Origin: Actinophytocola gossypii
GTDB taxonomy: Bacteria > Actinomycetota > Actinomycetes > Mycobacteriales > Pseudonocardiaceae
Assembly (NCBI RefSeq): GCF_025165815.1
Contig: NZ_JAFFZE010000014.1
Coordinates: 248,001-312,000, forward strand
Direction of reading: 5' to 3'
Length of the DNA stretch: 64,000 nt
The translations under genes and the position numbers were made by a program. Position 1 is the first letter of the stretch, and each line of letters opens with the position of its first letter. A model generated the notes under the pieces. It worked only from the letters and a program-made list of their open reading frames with translations, searched no databases and was not told the DNA's origin. Below, piece by piece: positions 57,258-64,000 of the stretch.

Positions 57258-57275
57258 CTCACCCAAATGGGTGAG
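57258..57275. promoter_or_regulatory. perfect 8-bp inverted repeat upstream of degV-type gene
   Basis: CTCACCCA-AA-TGGGTGAG ends 14 bases before the ATG at 57290. It is well placed to be an operator over the transcription start or the ribosome entry region. Confidence 0.6.
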
Positions 57276-57289
57276 TTACCCTCGTTCAC

Positions 57290-58135
57290 ATGGCTGGCCG
57301 TGTTGGGTTGGTGACGGATTCGACCTCGAGTATCCCGGCGTCGCTCGCGGCGCAGTGGGGAATCACCGTCGTGCCCACCCAGATCCGTATCGGCCAGCAC
57401 GTCCGCGCCGAGCACGTGGTGCCGTCGGACGTGCTGGTGACCGCACTGCGACGGAACATAGACGTCGCCACGTCCGCCCCGGACCCCGCCGGGTTCGTCT
57501 GGGCGTACCAGGACCTCGCCGCGCGCGGCGCCGACGAGGTGATCTCGGTGCACATCTCCGGCCGGCAGTCGGAGACCATCGAGGTCGCCCGCGCCGCCGC
57601 CGCGCAGGCGGGTATCCCGGTGCACGTGGTCGACTCGGCGACGACCGGGATGAGTCTCGGGTACGCGGTTCTGGCCGCGGCCAGAACCGCGGGCGCTGGC
57701 GGCAACGCCCGGCGGGTGATGGGCACGCTCACCAAGCGCCTGGAGCACAGCTCGGAGCTGATCTACGTCGACACCCTGGAGTACCTGCGCAAGGGCGGCC
57801 GGATCGGCGCGGCGTCGGCGTTCCTCGGCAGCGCACTGTCCCTCAAGCCGCTGCTGACGATGAAGAACGGGCAGGTCACGCCGCTGGAGCGGGTGCTCGG
57901 CGCGGAGCGCGCGCTGCGCAGGCTGGTCGACGCGGCGGTCCGCCGGGCCGACGGCCGGGAGGTCGACGTGGCGATCGAGCACTTCGGCGCCCCGGCCAGG
58001 GCGACCACGGTCCTCGACCGGCTCAAGCAACGCCTTCCGGCCACCCAGGAGATCACGTTCACGGAGGTCAGCGCGGCGATCGGCGTCCACGTCGGACCGG
58101 GCGCGGTCGGCATCACGATCTCCGCCACGCAGTGA
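57290..58135 (+). CDS. DegV-family fatty-acid-binding protein
   Basis: 281 residues. It starts VGLVTDSTSSIPASLAAQWG, the DegV hallmark, then ISVHISGRQSETIEVARAAA and VVDSATTGMSLGYAV, which line the fatty acid carboxylate pocket, and IYVDTLEYLRKGGRIG. In some bacteria DegV/FakB proteins present fatty acids to a FakA kinase. No fakA gene is seen here. Closely follows an 18-bp palindrome. Confidence 0.92.
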   Translation: MAGRVGLVTDSTSSIPASLAAQWGITVVPTQIRIGQHVRAEHVVPSDVLVTALRRNIDVATSAPDPAGFVWAYQDLAARGADEVISVHISGRQSETIEVARAAAAQAGIPVHVVDSATTGMSLGYAVLAAARTAGAGGNARRVMGTLTKRLEHSSELIYVDTLEYLRKGGRIGAASAFLGSALSLKPLLTMKNGQVTPLERVLGAERALRRLVDAAVRRADGREVDVAIEHFGAPARATTVLDRLKQRLPATQEITFTEVSAAIGVHVGPGAVGITISATQ

Positions 58136-58165
58136 ACGCTCCCTACCCCGTAGTAACCTGCCGCG

Positions 58166-58912
58166 GTGGCGGTTGACTCCCTTCCCCTGACCGGTGAGCG
58201 CACCGTGCCCGGCATCGCGGAGGAGAACTACTGGTTCAGACGCCACGAGGCCGCGTACCGAGCCCTGCGCCAACACTGCGCGGGCGCGCTCGTACTGGAG
58301 GCGGGCTGCGGCGAGGGCTACGGCGCCGACCTGCTCGCCGAGGACGCCACGCTGGTCGTGGGCCTCGACTACGACGCGCTGACCGCCGCGCACGTCGCGC
58401 GGGCCTACCCGAGGGTGCGGGCGCTGCGCGGCAACCTCGCGGCGCTGCCGGTCCGGGACGCGACCGTGGACGTGGTGGCCAACCTCCAGGTCATCGAGCA
58501 CCTCTGGGACCAGGCCGGGTTCCTGCGCGAGTGCCACCGGGTCCTGCGGCCGGGCGGGCGCCTGCTGGTGACCACGCCGAACCGGCTCACCTTCTCCCCG
58601 GGCCGGGACACCCCGCTCAACCCGTTCCACACCCGCGAACTGGACCCCGGTGAGCTGGCCGGGCTGATCCGCGACACCGGCTTCGGCGTCGAGTACCTCG
58701 GCGGCCTGCGGCACGGGCCCCGGCTGCGTGCGGTCGAGACGGCGCTCGGCGGGTCGATCGTCGACGCGCAGGTTGACGCGGCGGTCGCCGGCACCCCGTG
58801 GCCGGACGAACTGCGGGCGGCGGTGGCCGGCGTGACCGAGGGCGACTTCGACCTCGGTACCGACGACCTGGCGTCCTGTTTGGACCTGGTCGCCGTGGCG
58901 GTCCGCGCATGA
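58166..58912 (+). CDS. SAM-dependent methyltransferase of the methylglucose polysaccharide cluster
   Basis: 248 residues from GTG 58166. Motif I is VLEAGCGEGYGADLL, acidic turn VVGLDYDAL, then VVANLQVIEHLWDQAGFL and LRPGGRLLVTTPNRLTFSP. Position before the GH57 and GT4 genes matches Rv3030, placed by earlier work in methylglucose lipopolysaccharide (MGLP) assembly, so sugar O-methylation is likely. It overlaps the next gene by 4 bp. Confidence 0.87.
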   Translation: MAVDSLPLTGERTVPGIAEENYWFRRHEAAYRALRQHCAGALVLEAGCGEGYGADLLAEDATLVVGLDYDALTAAHVARAYPRVRALRGNLAALPVRDATVDVVANLQVIEHLWDQAGFLRECHRVLRPGGRLLVTTPNRLTFSPGRDTPLNPFHTRELDPGELAGLIRDTGFGVEYLGGLRHGPRLRAVETALGGSIVDAQVDAAVAGTPWPDELRAAVAGVTEGDFDLGTDDLASCLDLVAVAVRA

Positions 58913-60420
58913 CCGACGAGGGCACCTTCTGCCTGGTGCTGCACAGCCACCTGCCCTGGCTCCCCCACCACGGCACCTGGCCGGTCGGCGAGGAATGGCT
59001 GTACCAGGCGTGGGCACACTCCTACCTGCCCGTGCTCGACCTGGTCCACCGGCTCGGCGAGGAGGGCCGCCGGGACGTGCTCACCCTCGGCGTCACCCCG
59101 GTCCTCGCCGCCCAGCTCGACGACCCCTACGCGCTGCGTGCCGCGCACGACTGGCTCGGCACCTGGCAGCTGCGCGCCCGGCACGCCGCGGACCGGTGGC
59201 GGGCCGCCGACCCGCTGCTGCGCGACCTCGCCTCGGCCGAGCACCGCGCGGCGGGGTGGGCGATCGAGGAGTTCGAGACCCGCTGGCGGCACGGGTTCTC
59301 CCCGGTACTGCGCCCGCTCGTCGACGCCGGCGTGGTGGAACCGCTCGGCGGCCCGGCCACGCACCCGTTCCAGCCGCTGCTGCGCGAACCCGTCCGCCGG
59401 TTCGCCCTGGAGACCGGGCTCGCCGACAGCGCGCGGCGGATCGGCCGGGCGCCGCACGGGATCTGGGCACCCGAGTGCGGCTACGCGCCCGGCATGGAAC
59501 ACGACTACGCCCGCGCCGGTGTGCGGCGGTTCCTGGTGGACGGCCCGGCGCTGCGCGGCGACACGCACGCGGCCCGGCCGGTCGGCGGCTCGGACGTCGT
59601 CTGCTTCGGCCGCGACCTGGAGGTCACCTACCGGGTCTGGTCGCCGAAGGCCGGCTACCCGGGCGACCCCGCGTACCGGGACTTCCACACCTTCGACCAC
59701 CCGACCGGGCTCAAGCCGGCGCGGGTCACCGGCAGACACGTGCCGCCGGAGCGGAAGCGCCCGTACGACCCTGAGCAGGCCGCCGCCGCGGTGACCAGGC
59801 ACGCGGAGGACTTCGTGGCCACCGTTGTCGACCGGCTCCGCGAGCTGCGGGCCCGGCACGGGCGGCCCGCGCTGGTCGTCGCCGCGTACGACACCGAGCT
59901 GTTCGGCCACTGGTGGCACGAGGGCCCGCGGTGGCTGGAGGCGGTGCTGCGCACGTTGCCGGCGGCCGGGGTGCGGGTCACGACGCTGCGCGGCGCGGTC
60001 GAGGCGGGACACGTCGGCGCGCCGGTCGAGCTGCCCGCGTCGTCGTGGGGCTCCGGCAAGGACTGGCGGGTCTGGGACGGCGAGCAGGTCTCCGACCTCG
60101 TCGCCGCCGGGGCCGCCGTCCAGGACGAGCTGCTCGCGCTGCCGCCCGGCACGCCCGGCCACCGGGACCCGGCCCGCGACCAGCTGGTCCGCGAGGCCCT
60201 GCTGGCCCTGTCCAGCGACTGGGCGTTCATGGTCACCAAGGACTCCGCCGCCGACTACGCCCGCCGCCGCGCGAAGATCCACGGCGACCGGTTCGGCGAG
60301 CTGGCCGGCATGGTCCGCGGCGGGAACCACGAGCGCGCCGCCCGCCGCGCCGCCGAGCTGCGCGCCGCCGACGGCCCGTTCGGCCACCTCGACGCCCGGG
60401 GGCTGGCGTGCGGATCCTGA
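58909..60420 (+). CDS. GH57 glucan-branching-type enzyme
   Basis: 503 residues. The GH57 start HSHLPW is at 12-17. The nucleophile Glu is in GIWAPECGYAPG and the acid Asp in AAYDTELFGHWWHEG. Trp-rich SSWGSGKDWRVWDGEQ and a C-terminal helical domain fit 1,4-alpha-glucan branching enzymes of this family. It matches Rv3031, tied to MGLP synthesis. Branching or transglycosylation is inferred from family. Confidence 0.92.
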   Translation: MTDEGTFCLVLHSHLPWLPHHGTWPVGEEWLYQAWAHSYLPVLDLVHRLGEEGRRDVLTLGVTPVLAAQLDDPYALRAAHDWLGTWQLRARHAADRWRAADPLLRDLASAEHRAAGWAIEEFETRWRHGFSPVLRPLVDAGVVEPLGGPATHPFQPLLREPVRRFALETGLADSARRIGRAPHGIWAPECGYAPGMEHDYARAGVRRFLVDGPALRGDTHAARPVGGSDVVCFGRDLEVTYRVWSPKAGYPGDPAYRDFHTFDHPTGLKPARVTGRHVPPERKRPYDPEQAAAAVTRHAEDFVATVVDRLRELRARHGRPALVVAAYDTELFGHWWHEGPRWLEAVLRTLPAAGVRVTTLRGAVEAGHVGAPVELPASSWGSGKDWRVWDGEQVSDLVAAGAAVQDELLALPPGTPGHRDPARDQLVREALLALSSDWAFMVTKDSAADYARRRAKIHGDRFGELAGMVRGGNHERAARRAAELRAADGPFGHLDARGLACGS

Positions 60421-61661
60421 TGCTGTCGTGGGAGTACCCGCCGGTCGTGGTCGGCGGGCTCGGCCGGCACGTGCACGCGCTGGCCAGGCACCTCACCGCG
60501 CTCGGGCACGAGGTCGTCGTGCTCTGCCGGCACGAGGCCGGGACCGACGCGGCCACCCACCCGACGTCCGACACCGTGGTCGAGGGCGTGCGGGTGGTCC
60601 GGGTCGCCGAGGACCCCACCCACCTGCTGTTCGAGCGCGACCTGGTGGCGTGGACGCTCGCCATGGGGCACGGGATGATCCGCGCCGGCCTGTCCCTGCT
60701 GTCCGGGTGGCGGCCGGACGTGGTGCACGCGCACGACTGGCTGGTGACGCACGCGGCGATCACGCTCGCCGAGCACACGCGGGTGCCGCTGGTGGCGACC
60801 GTGCACGCCACCGAGGCCGGCCGGCACAGCGGCTGGCTCTCCCAACGGCTCAACCAGCAGGTTCACTCGGTCGAGTGGTGGCTGGCGAACCGGGCGGACA
60901 GCGTGATCACCTGTTCGTCGGCGATGCGGGCCGAGGTCGCGCACCTGTTCGAGCTCGACCCGACCGAGATCACCGTGATCCACAACGGCATCGAGCCGCG
61001 CGGCTGGCGGATCTCCCCCACCGCCGTGCGCGCGGCCAGGGAGCGGCACAGCCCGGCCGGCACCCCGCTGGTGGTGTACTTCGGCCGGCTGGAGTGGGAG
61101 AAGGGCGTGCTCGACCTGCTCGCGGCGCTGCCGAAGCTGCGGCGCGCGCACCCGGGCGCGCGGCTGGTGGTGGCCGGCAAGGGCGTGCAGGCGCAGGCGC
61201 TGGTCGAGCAGGCCCGCAAGCTGCGGGTTCGCCGGTCGGTGGACTTCGTCGGGCACCTGCCCGACCGGGCACTGGTGGCGCTGCTGGCGGCGGCGGACGC
61301 GGTGGTGCTGCCGAGCCGCTACGAGCCGTTCGGGATCGCCGCGCTGGAGGCGGCCGCGGTCGGTGCGCCGCTGGTGGCCTCGACCGCGGGCGGGCTCGCC
61401 GAGCTGGTCGTGGACGGCGAGACCGGGGTGTCGGTCGAGCCCGGCGACGTGGACGGCATCGTGGCCGGCGTGCGCGCGGTGCTCGCCGACCCGCCCGCGG
61501 CCGCGCGCCGGGCCAGGGCGGCGAAGGCCCGGCTGGCGCGCGAGTTCGACTGGGCCACGATCGCGGCGGCGACCACGGACGTGTACCGCTCGGCGACCGT
61601 TCGAACACACCCCGTGCTCGGCCGACCCAAGATCGCGACCGGGAACGCGTTCCGGGACTAG
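60408..61661 (+). CDS. GT4-type alpha-glucosyltransferase
   Basis: 417 residues from GTG 60408, overlapping the GH57 gene by 13 bp. The N-domain begins MLSWEYPPVVVGGLGRHVHAL, the ADP-glucose/UDP-glucose synthase-like loop. The C-domain has VVYFGRLEWEKGVLDLLAAL and the E-x7-E site PSRYEPFGIAALEA. It matches Rv3032, reported to elongate the alpha-1,4-glucan of MGLP and partly glycogen. It is the third gene of this short plus-strand operon. Confidence 0.93.
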   Translation: MRILMLSWEYPPVVVGGLGRHVHALARHLTALGHEVVVLCRHEAGTDAATHPTSDTVVEGVRVVRVAEDPTHLLFERDLVAWTLAMGHGMIRAGLSLLSGWRPDVVHAHDWLVTHAAITLAEHTRVPLVATVHATEAGRHSGWLSQRLNQQVHSVEWWLANRADSVITCSSAMRAEVAHLFELDPTEITVIHNGIEPRGWRISPTAVRAARERHSPAGTPLVVYFGRLEWEKGVLDLLAALPKLRRAHPGARLVVAGKGVQAQALVEQARKLRVRRSVDFVGHLPDRALVALLAAADAVVLPSRYEPFGIAALEAAAVGAPLVASTAGGLAELVVDGETGVSVEPGDVDGIVAGVRAVLADPPAAARRARAAKARLAREFDWATIAAATTDVYRSATVRTHPVLGRPKIATGNAFRD

Positions 61662-61698
61662 TTTCAGGGTCGAGTCGGGGCGTTTCCCCATGGCACCG

Positions 61699-61733
61699 AC
61701 GACCGTTTGCACATACGGTCGTGGGTACGACCG
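61699..61733. promoter_or_regulatory. three ACGACCG half-sites upstream of the DUF4288 gene
   Basis: ACGACCGT (61699-61706) and ACGGTCGT (61715-61722) form an inverted repeat with an 8-bp spacer, and a third ACGACCG follows at 61727-61733. The block lies 18-52 bp upstream of the ATG at 61751, where a promoter is expected. Confidence 0.6.
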
Positions 61734-61750
61734 ATCGGGGGAGAACGATC

Positions 61751-62062
61751 ATGAACATGTACGCGGCGGTGCTCGTGTACGAGTCGAGCAGTTCGCGGCC
61801 CGGCCACGCGCCGCTGTTCGAGGAGACGGTGACCCTGCTGCTCGCCGACTCGCCGGAGCACGCGGCGGAGAAGGCCCGTGCGCACGCCGAGGCCCGCGAG
61901 ACGAGCTACCGCAACGCCGTCGGCGACACGGTCACCGTGAGCTTCCGCCACCTCGTCGACGTCACCCAGGTGGACGACGAGCTCGGCGACGGCGCCGAGG
62001 TCTACCGCCGCCACTTCAGCGACTACCACGCCTACCTCGCCGTCGAGCCCCTCGCGAGCTAG
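61751..62062 (+). CDS. DUF4288 protein
   Basis: 103 residues from ATG 61751 after GGGGGAGAACGATC. MYAAVLVYESSS begins the short beta-sheet, DSPEHAAEKARAHAEARE the helix, and FRHLVDVTQVDDELGDGAEVYRRHF the rest. This looks like the DUF4288 fold. Function unknown. A 90-bp gap with an inverted repeat separates it from the glycosyltransferase gene, so it may be independently regulated. Confidence 0.82.
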   Translation: MNMYAAVLVYESSSSRPGHAPLFEETVTLLLADSPEHAAEKARAHAEARETSYRNAVGDTVTVSFRHLVDVTQVDDELGDGAEVYRRHFSDYHAYLAVEPLAS

Positions 62063-62216
62063 CTCGTCCGCCTCCCCGGGATTTTTATGCGGCGGTTGCG
62101 TTCCGGCGTGGGTGCGGGTGGCTGAGGTGGATTGTGGTTGCGTGGCTTCACGTTCCCCTGAGGTCGCTGTTGGTCGGGTGCGGGCTTTTGTGCGGAGACT
62201 GAGGACTTCGGGCGGT

Positions 62217-62972
62217 TCAGCTGCTTCGCAGGGTCTTGCGTAGGGCGGCGGAGGCTTTGCGGGACATGTCGGCTACGGCGGCGCGGCGTTCGGCGTCGGC
62301 CTCGTAGGCGGCGCGGCGGTCGCGCACGACCTTCGCCGGGATGCCGGCGGCGACGGCGTAGTCGGGCACGTCGCCCTTCACGACGGCGTGCGCAGCGATC
62401 ACGGAGCCTCGGCCGATCCTGGTGCCCTTGGTGATGGTGACCTTGGTGCACAGCCAGGTGTCCGGGCCGATGCGTACGGGGGCCTTCACGATGCCCTGGT
62501 CCTTGATCGGCTGGTGGATGTCGGCGGTGACGTGGTCGAAGTCGCAGATGTAGACCCAGTCGGCGATCAGCGCGGCGTCGCCGAGCTCGATGTCGAGGTA
62601 GCAGTTGACGACGTTCTGCCGGCCGAACACGGCCTTGTCGCCGATCCGCAGCGAGCCCTCGTGGCAGCGGATCGCGTTGCCGTCGCCGATGTGCACCCAG
62701 CGGCCGATCTCCAGCCGCCCGTAGCCGGGGCGGCAGTGCACGTCGAGGTTCTTGCCGAGGAACACCATGCCGCGCAGCACGACGTGCGGGTTGGCCAGGC
62801 GGAACTTCAGCAGCCGCCAGTACCGCACCAGGTACCAGGGCGTCCAGGCGCGGTTGCGGACCACCCAGCGCAGCGAGTCGAGGGTGAGGAACCTGGCCTG
62901 GTCCGGATCCCGCCGCGAGCGCCGCCAGCCCCGCACCCGGTCGGCCACCGGCGCACCCCACATGGACGTCAT
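62217..62972 (-). CDS. hexapeptide-repeat (left-handed beta-helix) acyltransferase
   Basis: 251 residues from ATG 62972 (another ATG at 62963). The repeats IGRWVHIGDGNAIRCHEGSLRIGDKAVFGRQNVV and IGPDTWLCTKVTITKGTRIGRGSVIAAHAVV form a LbH coil, and VAAGIPAKVVRDR is the usual close. The family includes WcaF-like and CysE-like acetyltransferases. It matches Rv3034c, implicated in MGLP acylation, so a polysaccharide acyl donor role is likely. The C-terminus is a basic helix. The 154-bp gap to DUF4288 shows nothing notable. Confidence 0.87.
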   Translation of the reverse strand: MTSMWGAPVADRVRGWRRSRRDPDQARFLTLDSLRWVVRNRAWTPWYLVRYWRLLKFRLANPHVVLRGMVFLGKNLDVHCRPGYGRLEIGRWVHIGDGNAIRCHEGSLRIGDKAVFGRQNVVNCYLDIELGDAALIADWVYICDFDHVTADIHQPIKDQGIVKAPVRIGPDTWLCTKVTITKGTRIGRGSVIAAHAVVKGDVPDYAVAAGIPAKVVRDRRAAYEADAERRAAVADMSRKASAALRKTLRSS

Positions 62973-62988
62973 GGCAGGGGACCGTAGC

Positions 62989-63066
62989 TCACGCGGCACC
63001 CGTCGCGACGACCACCAGCAACGCGGTCAGCAGGGCCAATCCGACGAAGCACAGCACCTTGCGCAT
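62989..63066 (-). CDS. 25-residue single-pass membrane peptide
   Basis: ATG 63066 to TGA 62989. The product starts MRKVLC and is one hydrophobic helix rich in Leu/Val/Ala ending TGAA. A promoter with TTGACA and a palindrome lies immediately upstream, which argues it is real despite its size. It is transcribed toward the acyltransferase gene (17 bp gap from its stop to that ATG), so it may be the first gene of that transcript. Confidence 0.6.
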   Translation of the reverse strand: MRKVLCFVGLALLTALLVVVATGAA

Positions 63067-63102
63067 AACCCCATAGATAACCCTCTTGGGGGTTACTGTC
63101 AA
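63067..63102 (-). promoter_or_regulatory. promoter with embedded palindrome for the small membrane gene
   Basis: On the minus strand TTGACA (63097-63102), 17-bp spacer, TATCTA (63074-63079) and 7 bases to the ATG, giving an almost leaderless transcript. TAACCC-CCAAGA-GGGTTA (63078-63095), an exact 6-bp inverted repeat, fills the spacer as an operator would. Confidence 0.65.
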
Positions 63103-63122
63103 TCGCCGCTACCGTCGAGCGG

Positions 63123-64000
63123 GTGACCGCACTCATCATCGACACCGACCCGGGCGTGGACGACGCCTTCGCGATCGCACTGGCGTGCGCGAGCCCGGAG
63201 GTCGACCTGCTCGGCGTGACGACCGTGTTCGGCAACGTCGGCCTGGCGATGACCACCCGCAACGCGCTGCGCCTGCTCGCGCTGTACGGCCGTGAGGACG
63301 TGCCGGTCGCGGCGGGTGCCGACCGGCCGCTGGTCTTCCCGCACCCGCACCGCGCGCGCACCGTGCACGGCCGCGACGGCCTGTCCGACCTGGCCGACAC
63401 GCTGCCGGAACGGGAGACGGGCCTGGCGAACACCGACGCCGTGTCGCTGATGGCGTCCCTGCTCGACCGGGCGACCGAGCCGGTGACGCTGGTGCCGATC
63501 GGGCCGCTGACGAACATCGCGCTGCTGCTGGCCGTGCACCCGTCGCTGACCGGGAAGATCGAGCGAATCGTGGTGATGGGCGGCGCGCTGGCCGGCGGGA
63601 ACGTCACCGCGGCGGCGGAGTTCAACCTGTGGAGCGACCCCGAGGCCGCGCGCCGGGTGCTGGTCGAGGAGGAGGTCCCCACGGTCCTGGTGCCGACCGA
63701 CCTGACCGTGCGCTGCCCGGTCGACACGGCGTGGCTGGACCGGCTCGGGGCGAGTGGCCCGCGCGGAACGGCGCTGGTCGCGCTGACGTCGGTGTACCGG
63801 CAGCACTACCGCAAGAGCCTCGGCCGCGACGGCACGGTCCTGCACGACGCGGTGGCGATGGCGGAGGCGATCAGCCCGGGTCTGCTGAAGACGACGCCGC
63901 TGCCGCTGGACATCGAGTGCGGGCAGGGCCCCGGCCGGGGGATGGTGGTGGCCGACCGGCGCGCACCCGCGGTCCGCGAGGAACTCGGCGTGCGTGGCGG
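63123..64000 (+). CDS. inosine-uridine-type nucleoside hydrolase, 5' part (runs off the window)
   Basis: At least 292 residues from GTG 63123. The Ca2+-binding N-terminal motif IIDTDPGVDDAFAI supplies the catalytic Asp cluster, VTTVFGNVG follows, IGPLTNIALLL and VVMGGALAGGNVT are conserved, and EFNLWSDPEAA and LHDAVAMAEAI complete the pocket. It hydrolyses ribonucleosides to base and ribose. Divergent from the small membrane gene. The C-terminal end lies beyond 64000. Confidence 0.92.
   Translation, partial: MTALIIDTDPGVDDAFAIALACASPEVDLLGVTTVFGNVGLAMTTRNALRLLALYGREDVPVAAGADRPLVFPHPHRARTVHGRDGLSDLADTLPERETGLANTDAVSLMASLLDRATEPVTLVPIGPLTNIALLLAVHPSLTGKIERIVVMGGALAGGNVTAAAEFNLWSDPEAARRVLVEEEVPTVLVPTDLTVRCPVDTAWLDRLGASGPRGTALVALTSVYRQHYRKSLGRDGTVLHDAVAMAEAISPGLLKTTPLPLDIECGQGPGRGMVVADRRAPAVREELGVRG

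Noticed and set aside
57239-60387. Two minus-strand open frames of about 590 and 660 codons opposite degV, the methyltransferase and the GH57 gene
   Set aside because: Antisense shadows of confidently identified plus-strand genes.

Overview
The window is 64 kb of very GC-rich, gene-dense actinobacterial chromosome. There are many GTG starts, one convincing TTG start, and repeated 4-bp stop/start overlaps. Gene order follows two core blocks that I remember from Mycobacterium tuberculosis. Positions 1-12,200 resemble Rv2361c-Rv2374c (uppS, recO, era, Rv2365c-like, corC-like, ybeY, phoH, rsmE, dnaJ2, hrcA). Positions 22,400-63,000 resemble Rv3009c-Rv3034c (gatBAC, ACT protein, ligA, MetE-like, mnmA, iscS, acyltransferases, etfBA, methyltransferase, GH57, GT4, hexapeptide acyltransferase). 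With the accessory content this suggests the order Pseudonocardiales, with a Saccharothrix/Lentzea/Amycolatopsis-like relative as my best guess. The order is inference and was not tested.

Region by region. 1-12,200: cell-wall lipid carrier, repair, ribosome maturation and heat-shock genes on the minus strand. phoH is interrupted by a full-length intein, and a stand-alone LigD-type polymerase sits beside a 22-bp tandem repeat and a hairpin-rich spacer. 12,300-22,250: a histidyl-tRNA synthetase, a P450 with a divergent TetR regulator, hemW, DoxX, a dehydrogenase, a secreted sugar-dehydrogenase-like lipoprotein, a kinase-like protein and a frameshifted secreted hydrolase. 22,380-26,550: gatCAB and an ACT protein. 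26,550-31,900: accessory genes, including a MarR-controlled multicopper oxidase operon with a probably leaderless transcript, vapBC and a methyltransferase. 31,880-37,110: ligA with a beta-propeller/MoaD-like/unknown gene set and a MetE-like gene. 37,130-44,040: a chitinase behind two DasR-like sites, membrane proteins, a hydrolase broken by an in-frame amber codon, a dehydratase, and a secreted protein carrying both an M28 and an M1 metallopeptidase domain.

45,300-49,660 is one tightly coupled six-gene minus-strand operon: DUF4178, DUF2617, DUF4247, a membrane-anchored secreted protein, DUF350 and a membrane-embedded polyamine-synthase-like protein. It looks like an envelope system. 49,830-57,070 holds tRNA thiolation genes (iscS, mnmA), an exporter, a probable ornithine-lipid acyltransferase pair and etfBA. 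57,290-63,000 holds DegV, then a methyltransferase, GH57 and GT4 run matching the methylglucose lipopolysaccharide pathway, a DUF4288 protein, a hexapeptide acyltransferase, a 25-residue membrane peptide with its own promoter and palindrome, and the start of a nucleoside hydrolase gene that runs off the window.

The most unusual items are the class 3 intein in PhoH, the M28-M1 double-peptidase fusion, the polyamine-synthase/DUF350 envelope operon, the propeller/MoaD-like pair whose ubiquitin-like protein does not end at Gly-Gly, the 22-bp repeat family and the set of well-formed operators. I saw no CRISPR array, rRNA, tRNA, insertion sequence or prophage. All family names come from reading translations and recalling motifs. 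No database search was run.
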